A stretch of DNA of 64,000 nucleotides from Massilia sp. UMI-21 (GCA_015277795.1 CP063848.1:1984001-2048000), one strand, 5' to 3'. Counted from the stretch's first letter, positions 1 through 8,323 are shown. Program-made: numbers and translations. Notes: a model not told the origin generated them from the letters alone.

Positions 1-2
1 TG

Positions 3-374
3 GCCGAGATCACGGCCGCCAGCCAGGAGCAGACCGCCGGCATCGAACAGATCAACAGCGCGGTCACGCAAATGGACGAGGTGACGCAGCAGAACGCCGC
101 GCTGGTCGAACAGGCCTCGGCGGCGGCGCAGTCCTTGCAGGAAGAAGCGGCGGCACTGGCGCAGGCAGTCGGCACCTTCAAGCTGGACGTGCAGGCGGGA
201 ACGGCGCCGGGCGCGGCGCGGGGCCCGGCAAGCGCGGTGCGCGCTCCGGCAGCGTCCGCGCGGCCTGCCAGGGCGCAGGCGCGCATCGCAAGCAGGACGC
301 CCGCAGCGGCACCGGCGCGCAAGCCGGCCAAGGCCCAGGCGGCGGAAGCGACTGAAGGCTGGGAAGCGTTTTAA
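3..374 (+). CDS. Methyl-accepting chemotaxis protein, C-terminal part (5' end outside window)
   Basis: The reading frame is open from the window edge and stops at TAA 372-374. The visible part begins AEITAASQEQTAGIEQINSA and continues QMDEVTQQNAALVEQ, which is the descending arm of the cytoplasmic signalling hairpin of chemoreceptors, the part that follows the kinase-contacting tip. It ends in an Ala/Pro/Arg-rich tail and the C-terminus WEAF. The tail resembles flexible linkers in other Oxalobacteraceae receptors; a final aromatic residue can act as a CheR/CheB tether, but the classical NWETF pentapeptide is only partly matched (GWEAF), so this is weak. Ligand specificity cannot be judged because the sensor domain is missing. 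A terminator follows. Confidence 0.9.
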   Translation, partial: AEITAASQEQTAGIEQINSAVTQMDEVTQQNAALVEQASAAAQSLQEEAAALAQAVGTFKLDVQAGTAPGAARGPASAVRAPAASARPARAQARIASRTPAAAPARKPAKAQAAEATEGWEAF

Positions 375-430
375 GGGCGTGGCAGGGCGGGGGGCAGCCG
401 TGGGCTGCGCCGTCCGGCCGCACCATCGGC

Positions 431-463
431 AAGGCAGCGCCCTGGACGGCCGCTGCCTTTTTT
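431..463 (+). terminator. Rho-independent terminator after the chemoreceptor gene
   Basis: A perfect 9-bp stem AAGGCAGCG/CGCTGCCTT (431-439 with 451-459) is followed by a run of T up to 463. It lies 57 bases past the stop codon. Confidence 0.8.
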
Positions 464-490
464 CATGCGCGGCGCTGGGCGCCGCCCGCC

Positions 491-673
491 TTATTCCAGG
501 ACGATGACGAGCGCGGCCAGGCCGAGGCACAGGCCGACGGCGACGCCGACCCGGGCGCGCAGGCGCCGACCGTTGGCGACGAGCGACTTGGCGATGCTGC
601 GCTTCGGGGCATTCGGATTGCTCCGGTCGACCGTGGCCGCATGGATGTTCGGGTGTGAATGTTCGGTGTTCAT
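491..673 (-). CDS. Small single-pass membrane protein, unknown function
   Basis: A 60-residue protein. The ATG at 671-673 was chosen because AGGAGA lies just upstream in the right position; the frame can be extended upstream but without a ribosome site. The N-terminal 40 residues are hydrophilic and basic (SIAKSLVANGRRLRARVG), followed by one hydrophobic segment (VGVAVGLCLGLAALVIVL) at the very C-terminus, so it is probably a tail-anchored inner-membrane peptide. No family recognised. It is convergent with the chemoreceptor and shares the terminator region with it. Confidence 0.55.
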   Translation of the reverse strand: MNTEHSHPNIHAATVDRSNPNAPKRSIAKSLVANGRRLRARVGVAVGLCLGLAALVIVLE

Positions 674-1403
674 GGTGGTCTCCTTTTGCCGTCTCCAGCG
701 GAGACAGGCGGTCGATGGTGGTGTCTGGTTCGTAGCGGATGCCGGCAGCCGAGCGCGCCACACGCGCCGCGCCTGCCGTTCAGGCAGGCCGGACGGCGCT
801 GTGCGAAACGGATCTCGCGAACGGCTGGCGGCCGGCAGCCGGCATGGCCGGCGCCGCGCTCGCGTCGCGAGCGGCGCAGGTGGACAAGGTACGCATGACG
901 TCGCTGTGCAGCGCTGTGTGCAAGCCAGTGTACAAATAAGTGGTGGCGGACATGCAGTACCAGTAGCGTCTCACATCAAAAATCCAGTCCGCAATACGCG
1001 CCGTGCCGGCAGCGCATCGGATGTTGTCTATTTTACATGTACCAGTGTCGATTTCAAGGGGCGCACAATTGCTTGTGATTTCAAGTGCTTTCCTCTAAAC
1101 AACAATATCCGGCCACATTCGCCCGCTGTCAAGCGAATGTTCGCAAGCGTCGGTGATATCCGACACCGCCCATGCCGATGGGACTGTCAGGACCGGTCAC
1201 AGGCAGTCGAAGTTCGCAACATGATGCAAAAAAAAGGGAGTCATTGCATTTTTTGTATCATATCGCGCCGGTCTGGCTTTTCCGGGAGTGCGACCGTTTC
1301 GTGATGTAGGCCAGAACAGGTCTTGTACGAAGCAAGCGTCGCCCTAGACTGGGTGTAGCGTCCCGGCGGGGCCGGGATGCACGTCATTTGCGAAGGAGCG
1401 ATC
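674..1403. other. Intergenic region, no gene recognised
   Basis: About 730 bases with no convincing coding sequence: the frames that stay open have no ribosome site and atypical composition. A small hairpin GCCTGC/GCAGGC lies near 771-788. From about 950 to 1300 the sequence is clearly richer in A and T than the rest of this end of the window and could hold promoters for the flanking genes; I cannot assign -35/-10 boxes with confidence. Confidence 0.4.
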
Positions 1404-1826
1404 ATGCGTCCCCTCAGTATGCTGGTTGTCGGGTCCCTTTTGCTGCTGGTGGCCGAGTCGGCGGCCCAGACGCGTTCCACGCCGTCCAGCGCCAATCCGG
1501 CGCTCTCGAGCGTGCAGGTGAGCGCCCCGGCGCGCGCGCCGCGGGTCTACCAGGAACAGCTCGATGCCGTGCGCGGCGTCTACGCCATGTCCAACGGCTG
1601 GCGCATGAAGGTCGAGCCGGCCGCCGGCGGCATCTGGGCGCGGATCGACCGCCGGCCTGCGATGTACCTGGTTGCGCTGTCTCCCAATAACTACGCCTCG
1701 CGCGACGGCGGCATGGCGATGGAATTCCAGCGCGGGGAGAGCGGTGACGACATGCTGATGCGCTACGTGCCCGATCGGCGCCTGGCACAGGTGATCGTGG
1801 TCGAGGCCAGGCTGGCGCAGCGCTGA
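1404..1826 (+). CDS. Secreted hypothetical protein
   Basis: A 140-residue protein starting at ATG 1404, behind GAAGGAGCG. It has a clear signal peptide (MRPLSMLVVGSLLLLVAESAAQ, probable cleavage after ESAAQ or SAA), so the product is expected in the periplasm or outside. The mature part contains YQEQLDAVRGVYAMSNGWRM and ends VIVVEARLAQR. The central motif resembles small exported proteins of Massilia that score bacterial surface lipids or have no function, but no known domain is recognised. It is monocistronic: a terminator-like hairpin and the convergent tRNA-Lys lie directly downstream. Confidence 0.7.
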   Translation: MRPLSMLVVGSLLLLVAESAAQTRSTPSSANPALSSVQVSAPARAPRVYQEQLDAVRGVYAMSNGWRMKVEPAAGGIWARIDRRPAMYLVALSPNNYASRDGGMAMEFQRGESGDDMLMRYVPDRRLAQVIVVEARLAQR

Positions 1827-1848
1827 ATGCCCGCCATGCGGCCGGTGC

Positions 1849-1880
1849 GGAAACAGAAACGCCAGCCCGGAGGCTGGCGC
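1849..1880 (-). terminator. Terminator of the tRNA-Lys transcript
   Basis: An 8-bp stem CGCCAGCC/GGCTGGCG (1860-1867 with 1872-1879) with a CGGA loop. Read on the minus strand it is followed by TTTCTGTTTC, fitting termination of the tRNA transcript; the hairpin would also stop the convergent gene. Confidence 0.6.
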
Positions 1881-1892
1881 TTCTGCTGATTC

Positions 1893-1968
1893 TGGTAGGC
1901 CGTGCTGGGCTCGAACCAGCGACCAACGGATTAAAAGTCCGCTGCTCTACCAACTGAGCTAACGACCC
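1893..1968 (-). tRNA. tRNA-Lys (anticodon UUU)
   Basis: A 76-nt cloverleaf read on the minus strand, starting GGGTCGTTAGCTCAGTTGG and ending in an encoded CCA. The anticodon loop is CTTTTAA, giving UUU. The acceptor stem pairs GGGTCGT with ACGGCCT (a G-T pair included), and the T loop GGTTCGAGCC is canonical. Confidence 0.97.
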
Positions 1969-2053
1969 GAAAGAAGCAAGATTATAGGCGGCGCCGCGCT
2001 CGCTGTCAAATGCTGCGCGACATCACCGAGGACATCGCGGCGCACGCGCGGGT

Positions 2054-2809
2054 TTACTTCAGCGAGGCCAGGCGGTCTTTCGCGGTCTTGGCGGCGCTCG
2101 ATTCGGGATACTTCGACACCAGCTGCTGCAGCGCCTTCCTGGCGTTCTTGTTGTCTTTCAGCAGGGCATAGCTGCTGCCGATGTTGAGCATCGCGTCCGG
2201 CACCTTGGGGCTGCCGGCGTAGGTCGTGGTGACGACTTCCTGGGCGGCGATCGCCTTCTTGTAGTCGCCCAGCGCGAAATAGGCATTGCCCAGCCAGTAC
2301 TGCGCGTTGGCTGCGTAGGCCGAATCCGGGTAGCGGCGCACGAAATCCTGCAGGGCGGCGCTGGCGGCCTTGTAGTCGCCGGTCTGGAAGATCCCGGTGG
2401 CGCTGTCGTAGGCGGTTTTTTCGGACGGCAGCACCGAGGCGACCTGGCCGTCCACGGTTTCCTGCTGCGGCTCGACCTTCCTGAGACGCGTGTCGAGATC
2501 GGCGTAGAGCTGCTTCTGGCTTTCCTGGGTGCGGCTGACCTGGTTGGCCAGGACTTCGATCTGGCCGCGCAGGCGTGCGATTTCCTGCATGGTCTGCTCG
2601 TGCTGGTTCAGCATGTCGATCTGGATGGTCTTGTCCGACTTGGTCTCGATGCGGGCGTTCAGGTCGCGGGCGATGGCGTCGACCTTGGCGCGCAGGTCGA
2701 GGATGGCCTTGCGCGCTTCTTCGTCGTCGAGCAGGCCGGCTTGCGCCTGCAGCGGCATCCAGGCCGCCAGGATCAGGCAGGCAAGACGGGTCGGGGACAG
2801 TTTCATCAT
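2054..2809 (-). CDS. cpoB: Cell division coordinator CpoB (YbgF), last gene of the tol-pal operon
   Basis: A periplasmic protein that links Tol-Pal function to peptidoglycan synthesis during division. From ATG 2809 it has a signal peptide (MMKLSPTRLACLILAAWMPL...QAQA), then a coiled-coil region (about residues 35-110, with NQHEQTMQEIARLRGQIEVL) that trimerises in the family, then TolA-binding TPR repeats from about 130 to the end (TGDYKAASAALQDFVRRYPD, LGDYKKAIAAQEVV, KDNKNARKALQQLVSKYPES). Length is usual for the family. The two consecutive ATG codons (2807-2809, 2804-2806) are equally possible starts; the upstream extension in frame would push the signal peptide inside the protein. It follows pal, with a strong stem-loop between them. 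Confidence 0.93.
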   Translation of the reverse strand: MMKLSPTRLACLILAAWMPLQAQAGLLDDEEARKAILDLRAKVDAIARDLNARIETKSDKTIQIDMLNQHEQTMQEIARLRGQIEVLANQVSRTQESQKQLYADLDTRLRKVEPQQETVDGQVASVLPSEKTAYDSATGIFQTGDYKAASAALQDFVRRYPDSAYAANAQYWLGNAYFALGDYKKAIAAQEVVTTTYAGSPKVPDAMLNIGSSYALLKDNKNARKALQQLVSKYPESSAAKTAKDRLASLK

Positions 2810-2837
2810 GGCAGGGTTCTTTCCGGTTGCAAAGTAA

Positions 2838-2876
2838 AGCGGGGCGGATGCAGTCTGCACTGCTGTCCGCCCCGCT
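2838..2876 (-). terminator. Stem-loop between pal and cpoB
   Basis: An 11-bp perfect stem AGCGGGGCGGA/TCCGCCCCGCT (2838-2848 with 2866-2876). On the minus strand it is followed by TTTACTTT. It sits in the 112-base gap after pal and could be a partial terminator or an mRNA-stabilising structure that lowers cpoB expression relative to pal. Confidence 0.6.
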
Positions 2877-2921
2877 GTCAATCAGCCGAGTCTTAAAACC
2901 TCCCGGCGTGATCGTGAAGGA

Positions 2922-3446
2922 TTACTGGTAGACGATGTCAGCGCGGCGGTTTTCAGCCCAGGCTTCTTCGTTGCTGCCCATTGCCTTCGGCTTTTCTTCG
3001 CCCAGCGACACGGCTTCCATCTGGTTGTCCGACACGCCCAGCGCGGCCATCGCACGACGGACGGCTTCGGCACGCTTCTGGCCCAGGGCCAGGTTGTACT
3101 CGGTGCCGCCGCGCTCGTCGGTGTTGCCCTGGATCAGGACCTTGCGGCCGTTGTTCTTGGTCAGGTAGCCCGCGTGGTTGGTCACGACCGGCTGGCCGTC
3201 TTCGCGCACGACGAAGCTGTCGTAGTCGAAGTAGACGCTGCGGTTGGCCAGCACGCCCTGCGGATCGTTGAGCGGATCGACGTTGCCGGTTTCGACCGGG
3301 CGGACGACGCGCTCAGGCTCGGCCTGGGCGACCGGTGCCGGGGTCGGGGTCTTTTCGACCACCGGGGTTTCCTGCAGCTTGGTCGACGAGCAGGCGGTCA
3401 GCAGGACGGCCGAAGCGATGAGGGCTACTTTCTGGAAGTTGCGCAT
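2922..3446 (-). CDS. pal: Peptidoglycan-associated lipoprotein Pal
   Basis: An outer-membrane lipoprotein (174 aa) that binds peptidoglycan and TolB. A lipoprotein signal ends in the lipobox LTAC (Cys19). After a Pro/Glu linker (about 25-55) comes an OmpA-like domain: SVYFDYDSFVV, then IQGNTDERGGTEYNLALGQKRA, the diaminopimelate-binding signature including the conserved Asp and Arg, then the C-terminal ENRRADIVYQ. Length is typical. It lies 36 bases downstream of tolB and has a good ribosome site (AAGGAGAAAAACC before the ATG). Confidence 0.97.
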   Translation of the reverse strand: MRNFQKVALIASAVLLTACSSTKLQETPVVEKTPTPAPVAQAEPERVVRPVETGNVDPLNDPQGVLANRSVYFDYDSFVVREDGQPVVTNHAGYLTKNNGRKVLIQGNTDERGGTEYNLALGQKRAEAVRRAMAALGVSDNQMEAVSLGEEKPKAMGSNEEAWAENRRADIVYQ

Positions 3447-3482
3447 GGTTTTTCTCCTTGTCTATTAAAGTTTTACTACTTT

Positions 3483-4745
3483 TTACTTCATGAAGGGACC
3501 CCAGCTGGGCTCCCGAATGTTTCCCGCATTGGTGCTCAAGCGCTGCTTGATCCGTCCATCCACCGAGACCACGGCCAGCGAGGCACGCCCGCCGCCTTTG
3601 ATCGCATACATGATGTACTTGCCGTTAGGCGAAAAACTCGGTTCGGTGGCCCCATCGGCCAGGCGCAGCTCCTGGCCGCTGGCCAGGTTCATCGCATAAA
3701 GGGAAAACGTGCCGTTGCGCTGGGAAATCCAGGCGAGGGTCTTGCCGTCAGGCGAGACGCGTGGGCTGATGTTGTAATTGCCGTTGAAGGTCACGCGGGT
3801 GGCATTGCCGCCCGCGGCGCTCATCTTGTAGATCTGCGGACCGCCGCTGCGGTCGCTCATGAAGTAAATGGTCTGGCCGTCCGCCGAGAACTGCGGCTCG
3901 CTGTCGATCGCCGGGTTGTTGGTCAGGCGGCGATGGCCGCTGCCATCCGAACCCACGGTGTAGATTTCGGTATTGCCATCCTTCGACAGGGCCACGGCCA
4001 GCAGGTTGCCGTTCGGGGCCCAGGCCGGGGCCGAATTGTTGCCCTTGACGTTGGAGATCACGTTGCGCTTGCCGGTGCGCAGGTCCTGCAGGTAGACCAC
4101 CGGCTTGCGGTCTTCCAGCGAGACGTAGGCGACCTTGGTGCCGTCCGGCGACCAGGCCGGCGAGATGATCGACTCGCGGCCGTAGGCGGCCACGATCTCG
4201 TTCTCGCCGTCGGCGTCGGCCACCACCAGGGCGTGCTGCTTGCCGGTGTCCTTGACGTAGGCGATCCGGGTCGAGAAGATGCCGCGCACGCCGGTCAGCT
4301 TTTCGTAGACGTCGTCGGCGATGCGGTGCGCCTGCAGGCGGGTGAACTGCGGCTGCACTTCGCCGCCCAGTTGCGAGATCGGCGCACCCTTGATGGTGTC
4401 GTGCAGCTTGTAGCGGATCGCGAAGCGGCCGTCCGGCTGCCTGCTCACGCTGCCGACCACCAGGGCGTCCGCGCCCTGGGCCCGGAAGGCGGCCAGGTCG
4501 ATGCTGGCGCTGTCGCTGATGGTCTGGCCGGCGTCGATCACCTTGAACACGCCGCTGCGCTCGAGGTCGGCGCGGATGATGTCGGAGACGTCGGCGGGGG
4601 CGATGCCTTCGTCGGCGAAGGCGGCCACCGCGACCGGGATCTGGTTGCTGCCGACACCGGCGATTTCCACCTTGATCTGGGCCTGGGTGGCGGTTCCCAT
4701 CAGCAGGGTGGCGCTAAACAGCAGGTAATGGAGTTTTTTCATCAT
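3483..4745 (-). CDS. tolB: Tol-Pal system translocation protein TolB
   Basis: A periplasmic protein (420 aa) that binds Pal and the TolA C-terminus. The signal peptide is MMKKLHYLLFSATLLMGTATQAQ. An N-terminal TolB domain (about 25-170: VEIAGVGSNQIPVAVAAFAD) is followed by a beta-propeller of repeated blades with the motif (S)PAWSPDGTKVAYVS, APAWAPNGNLLAVALS, EPQFSADGQTIYFMSD, SPRVSPDGKTLAWIS and EPSFSPNGKYIMYA. Complete and full length. It is translationally close to tolA (16-base gap). Confidence 0.97.
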   Translation of the reverse strand: MMKKLHYLLFSATLLMGTATQAQIKVEIAGVGSNQIPVAVAAFADEGIAPADVSDIIRADLERSGVFKVIDAGQTISDSASIDLAAFRAQGADALVVGSVSRQPDGRFAIRYKLHDTIKGAPISQLGGEVQPQFTRLQAHRIADDVYEKLTGVRGIFSTRIAYVKDTGKQHALVVADADGENEIVAAYGRESIISPAWSPDGTKVAYVSLEDRKPVVYLQDLRTGKRNVISNVKGNNSAPAWAPNGNLLAVALSKDGNTEIYTVGSDGSGHRRLTNNPAIDSEPQFSADGQTIYFMSDRSGGPQIYKMSAAGGNATRVTFNGNYNISPRVSPDGKTLAWISQRNGTFSLYAMNLASGQELRLADGATEPSFSPNGKYIMYAIKGGGRASLAVVSVDGRIKQRLSTNAGNIREPSWGPFMK

Positions 4746-4761
4746 CTGTTCCTGAAGCTAA

Positions 4762-5751
4762 TCAGTCGTAATCTTTCATCGAGAAGTTGACGTCGAGCGT
4801 GCGTTCCACCGTCCCGTCCTTTTTCTTGGGAAGCGGGGATGCCTTTTTGATACCATTTTCCACTGCTCTGTCAAACTCAGGCACACCGCTGCTTTTTACC
4901 AGGCGTACCGACATGATTTCGCCGGTCGGCAACTGCTCGACCTTGAACACGGCCTTCGGGTTGCCCGGCATCGAGGTGCCGCCGCCGTAGGCGGTGGCGC
5001 TCTTGATGGCGGCGGTGATCGCGGCAACGTAGCCGGCGTCGGCCTTCGGCGCGGTCGACTTCGCGGCAGTGCCGGTGCTGCCCATCGCCCCCGAAATACG
5101 CTTGAGTTCGTCCTGGGCGATTTTCGCGAGCTTGGCGGCCTCGGCCTTTTCCTTGGCCGCTTTTTCCTTGGCGGCCTTGGCGGCCGCGAGCTTCTCGGCC
5201 TTTTTCTTTTCCTCGGCTTCCTTCTTCGCGAGTTCCTTCTTCTTTTCCTCGGCTTCTTCGCGCGCTTTCTTTTTCTGTTCGGCGAGTTCCTGCTTGCGCT
5301 CTTCTTCCTTGCGCAGGCGTTCCTGGCGTTCTTCACGCTCCCTTTGCTCGGCCGCCTCGCGCTTTTCCTGTTCCCTGCGCTTTTCCTGTTCCTTGCGCTC
5401 TTTCTCGCGTTTCAAGTTGATGTCCGGCGGCGGCGTCGGCGCCGGGCGCTCCACCGGCGGCGGCTCGACCGGGCGCGGCGGCGGCGCCGGCTCCGGCTCG
5501 GGTGCGGGCTCAGGCTCAGGCTCGGGCGCGGGCGGCGGCGGCAAGGTCGGCGCGGCGGCGCTCTGGACCGACATGTCCCAGACTTCGGCCTCGACCGCGA
5601 CCGGTTCGTTGCTCTGCCAGCTGATGCCGAACCACAGGAAGCCGATCAGGACGGCGTGCACGGCCACCGCCAGCAGGAAGGCCGGCAGTCGGCTCGGTTC
5701 TGGCGGCACGCGGTAGGGCGCGCCGGCGGTGGCTGGCTTCATTGCTGACAT
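4762..5751 (-). CDS. tolA: Cell envelope integrity protein TolA
   Basis: The inner-membrane protein that spans the periplasm and is pulled by TolQR. One N-terminal transmembrane helix (about residues 20-42, FLLAVAVHAVLIGFLWFG, containing the SHLS-like His), then a Pro/Glu-rich segment, a very long Lys/Glu/Ala/Arg coiled coil (about 110-225), and a C-terminal TonB-like domain III (VFKVEQLPTGEIMSVRLVKSSG ... VERTLDVNFSM). The start is uncertain: ATG 5751 is used; a GTG at 5763 and an ATG at 5742 are also in frame and none has a strong ribosome site. It lies just after tolR, so translational coupling is likely. Confidence 0.93.
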   Translation of the reverse strand: MSAMKPATAGAPYRVPPEPSRLPAFLLAVAVHAVLIGFLWFGISWQSNEPVAVEAEVWDMSVQSAAAPTLPPPPAPEPEPEPAPEPEPAPPPRPVEPPPVERPAPTPPPDINLKREKERKEQEKRREQEKREAAEQREREERQERLRKEEERKQELAEQKKKAREEAEEKKKELAKKEAEEKKKAEKLAAAKAAKEKAAKEKAEAAKLAKIAQDELKRISGAMGSTGTAAKSTAPKADAGYVAAITAAIKSATAYGGGTSMPGNPKAVFKVEQLPTGEIMSVRLVKSSGVPEFDRAVENGIKKASPLPKKKDGTVERTLDVNFSMKDYD

Positions 5752-5769
5752 AGGATTAGGCACCGGGCG

Positions 5770-6204
5770 TCATTTGGTGGCGAGGCCCACCCGGTTGATG
5801 CCCATCTTCTTCGCTTCCGAGATCAGCTGGATCACATCGTCGTACTTGCTGTCGCGGTCACCCTCGATCAGGACCGGATAGTCGGGATGTTCCTCGTGCA
5901 GGGCGCGCAGGCGCTCGAGCAGGGCGGTGCGGTCGGCCACGTCTTCGAGGGCGAGCTTCTGCTTGCCGCCGACGCCGATCGACAGGCGGTTGTCGGCCTG
6001 GACCGAGATCCGGATATAGGTATCCGGCGGCAGCGCGGTCTTCTCCGCGCTCGGCAGGTTGACCACGCTTGGCACCTCGTTGGCCGGCACCGCCATGAAA
6101 ATGATGAGCAGCACCAGCATCACGTCGATGTAAGGCACGACGTTGATCTCGGACTTGAATTTGCGCTTGCGTCCGCCGCGCAGGCTGCTGCTGGAAAAGG
6201 CCAT
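5770..6204 (-). CDS. tolR: Tol-Pal system protein TolR (ExbD family)
   Basis: A stator subunit of the proton-driven TolQR motor. From ATG 6204, with AAGGAG correctly placed, the protein is 144 aa. A basic cytoplasmic N-terminus (GGRKRKFKSEINVVPYIDV) leads into one transmembrane helix (VMLVLLIIFMAVP) that carries the conserved Asp of the ion path (PYIDVMLVLL). A periplasmic domain follows (EDVADRTALLERLRALHEEHP, DRDSKYDDVIQLISEAKKMGI). A TTG two codons further upstream is in frame but lacks a ribosome site. Confidence 0.96.
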   Translation of the reverse strand: MAFSSSSLRGGRKRKFKSEINVVPYIDVMLVLLIIFMAVPANEVPSVVNLPSAEKTALPPDTYIRISVQADNRLSIGVGGKQKLALEDVADRTALLERLRALHEEHPDYPVLIEGDRDSKYDDVIQLISEAKKMGINRVGLATK

Positions 6205-6219
6205 CACCAATCTCCTTCG

Positions 6220-6903
6220 TCAGCGCGCCTGGCGCTGCAGGATGTTCGAGAATTCCTCGACGAAGCTCTCGAAGCGGATCGCCAGGCGGTCGATATCGTG
6301 GGTGAAGCGGTTGTACGCCACCACCGCCGGAATCGCGGCGAACAGGCCGATCGCGGTCGCGATCAGCGCTTCGGCGATGCCGGGTGCGACCACGGCCAGG
6401 GTGGCCTGCTGCACGTTGGCCAGGCCGCGGAAGGCGTTCATGATGCCCCACACGGTGCCGAGCAGGCCGATGTAGGGCGAGACCGAGCCGACCGAGGCCA
6501 GGAAGTTCAGGTGGATGTCGAGTGCGTCGAGTTCGCGCTGGAAGGCGGCGCGCATGGCGCGGCGCGAACCGTCCAGCACCGGGCCCATGTCGATGGCGTC
6601 GCGCGCGGCCTGCTTGCCCTTGATGAACTCGCCCATGCCGGCTTCGAAGATGCGGGCCAGCGGGCCGCTCTGGTCGCGCTGTGCGCTGGCGCTCTGGTGC
6701 AGGGTGTGCAGGTTGCCGCCGGCCCAGAAGCTGCGTTCGAACTGCTCGGTCTGGCCGCGCGCGGCGCGCAAGGCGAATACCTTGCGGAAGATATAGGTCC
6801 AGCTCACGATCGAGAGGATCAGCAGCAGGGCCATGATCAACTGCACCAGCGGGTGGGCGTTGAAGATCAGGGCGGTCAACGAAAGGTCTGGAGTCTCGGT
6901 CAT
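6220..6903 (-). CDS. tolQ: Tol-Pal system protein TolQ (ExbB/MotA family)
   Basis: The proton-channel subunit of the Tol motor (227 aa). Three transmembrane helices: about 15-38 (LVQLIMALLLILSIVSWTYIF), 130-155 (LASVGSVSPYIGLLGTVWGI) and 170-195 (APGIAEALIATAIGLFAAIPAVVAYN). The second and third carry the typical ExbB/TolQ motifs GLLGTVWGIM and EALIATAIGLFAAIPAV. Length is normal for the family. It sits between ybgC and tolR, separated from tolR by 15 bases that hold the tolR ribosome site. Confidence 0.97.
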   Translation of the reverse strand: MTETPDLSLTALIFNAHPLVQLIMALLLILSIVSWTYIFRKVFALRAARGQTEQFERSFWAGGNLHTLHQSASAQRDQSGPLARIFEAGMGEFIKGKQAARDAIDMGPVLDGSRRAMRAAFQRELDALDIHLNFLASVGSVSPYIGLLGTVWGIMNAFRGLANVQQATLAVVAPGIAEALIATAIGLFAAIPAVVAYNRFTHDIDRLAIRFESFVEEFSNILQRQAR

Positions 6904-6948
6904 CGGTCTTGGGTCGGTTGTCTTGTGTCTTTTGAACTGAGCGGGCGC

Positions 6949-7353
6949 CTATGCGGCGCGCATTTTATCAGCAGCATGATCGGGAAGCGAACGGGGGCGC
7001 ATGGTGGCGATGTCGACGCAGCCGACCTTGACGCTGGCCGTGGTCAGCAGCCGCTCGCCGTTCCAGGCCTGCTGGGCGAACTGGACCGACGCCCGGCCGA
7101 GCTTTTCGACGGTGGTGCGAATGGTCAGCACGTCGTCCAGCCGGGCCGGCGCATGGTAGTCGAGGGAGACGTTCTTGACGACAAAGGCGGCGCCATCGGC
7201 CTCCAGCAATGCCCCCTGGCCGACGCCGGCCGCGCGCAGCCACTCCGTGCGCGCCCGTTCGAAGAATTTCAGGTAATTGGCGTAAAACACGATGCCACCG
7301 GCGTCGGTATCTTCGTAATAGACCCTGACTGTCCAGTCAAAAGCTGAAGGCAT
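6949..7353 (-). CDS. ybgC: Tol-Pal-associated acyl-CoA thioesterase YbgC
   Basis: A hot-dog-fold 4HBT thioesterase (134 aa), hydrolysing acyl-CoA and probably linked to phospholipid metabolism at the inner membrane. The family signature YEDTDAGGIVFYANYLKFFERARTEWL is complete, including the catalytic Asp. First gene of the ybgC-tolQRAB-pal-cpoB order. A 45-base gap separates it from tolQ. Confidence 0.95.
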   Translation of the reverse strand: MPSAFDWTVRVYYEDTDAGGIVFYANYLKFFERARTEWLRAAGVGQGALLEADGAAFVVKNVSLDYHAPARLDDVLTIRTTVEKLGRASVQFAQQAWNGERLLTTASVKVGCVDIATMRPRSLPDHAADKMRAA

Positions 7354-7404
7354 TTCCCCTGCCGTTAAGTGTAATTTGGAAACATTTTACGCGATTTTTG
7401 CTAT

Positions 7405-7430
7405 CCTTATGTACGCTTACGAACATAAGG
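7405..7430. promoter_or_regulatory. Inverted repeat upstream of the tol-pal operon
   Basis: CCTTATGT (7405-7412) and ACATAAGG (7423-7430) form a perfect 8-bp inverted repeat with a 10-base spacer, 52 bases before the ybgC start. The size and symmetry fit an operator for a dimeric regulator; a hairpin is also possible. No regulator is identified. Confidence 0.35.
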
Positions 7431-7576
7431 AAGCAATATGGTCGGGCGTGCCTTTCGTTCAAGGCAGCTACGGTGCGCAGTAGTAGACGTGAAACATAGC
7501 CGAAAGGCCAATTACTGTAACACTTTCTCACAATTGCAGAGCGCGCGGTACATGTGGCAGCGGCGCCCGGCGGACA

Positions 7577-8323
7577 TCAGCTGCGCTTGATGGCGAACGG
7601 CGAGAAGCCCTGGCAGGTCGGCATCAGTTCGATGCTGTTGACGTTGACATGCGGCGGCAGGGTGGCGATCCAGTAGGCGGTGTTCGCGATGTCTTCGGCG
7701 CTCAGGGGCAGCGTGCCTTCGTAGACCTTGGCCGCGGCGGCGGCGTCGCCCTTGAAGCGCACGTTCGAGAATTCGGTGCCGCCGCACAGGCCCGGCGCCA
7801 GGTTGGTGGCGCGCACGCCGGTGCCGGCCAGGTCGGCGCGCAGGTTCAGGGTGAACTGCTCGACGAAGGCCTTGGTGGCGCCGTAGACGTTGCCGCCGGG
7901 GTAGGGGTAGTGGCCCGCCACCGAACCGAGGTTGATCACCAGGCCGCTGCCGCGCGCGACCATGCCCGGCAGCACCGCGCGGGTCATCGCCGCCAGGCCC
8001 TGGCAATTGGTGGCGATCATGGTGTCCCAGTCTTCCAGCGGCACTTCATGGGCCGGCAAGGTGTTCAGCGCCAGGCCCGCATTGTTGATCAGCACGTCGA
8101 TCTCGCGCCAGCCTTCCGGCAGTCCGGCCAGCGCGGCCTCGATCGAGGCGCGGCTGGTGACGTCCAGCGTGACCGGCAGGGCGGCCTCGCCCAGTTCGCG
8201 CGCGAGTTCGGCGATGCGCTCGGTGCGGCGCGCGGCCAGGATGGCGCGGTGGCCGTTGCGGACGAAAGTGCGCGCCATCGCGGCGCCGAAGCCGGCCGAA
8301 GCGCCGGTGATAAAGACGATCAT
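7577..8323 (-). CDS. Short-chain dehydrogenase/reductase (YdfG-like)
   Basis: An NAD(P)-dependent SDR of 248 aa from ATG 8323. The Rossmann motif TGASAGFG is at the N-terminus (MIVFITGASAGFGAAMARTF), NNAG appears at about residue 82 (DVLINNAGLALNT), and the active-site pair is YGATK (NVYGATKAFVEQ) preceded by the conserved Ser (GSVAGHYPY). The N-terminus and the ARRTERI segment after beta-2 (Arg-Arg, suggesting NADPH) resemble the YdfG 3-hydroxy-acid/malonic-semialdehyde reductase group; the substrate is not established. It is divergent from glyA. The longer upstream frame has no ribosome site. Confidence 0.88.
   Translation of the reverse strand: MIVFITGASAGFGAAMARTFVRNGHRAILAARRTERIAELARELGEAALPVTLDVTSRASIEAALAGLPEGWREIDVLINNAGLALNTLPAHEVPLEDWDTMIATNCQGLAAMTRAVLPGMVARGSGLVINLGSVAGHYPYPGGNVYGATKAFVEQFTLNLRADLAGTGVRATNLAPGLCGGTEFSNVRFKGDAAAAAKVYEGTLPLSAEDIANTAYWIATLPPHVNVNSIELMPTCQGFSPFAIKRS

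Noticed and set aside
7438..7590. 51-codon open frame with AAGGAAG upstream
   Set aside because: Good ribosome site, but composition and content look random and its 3' end overlaps the SDR gene in antisense; not enough to call a gene.
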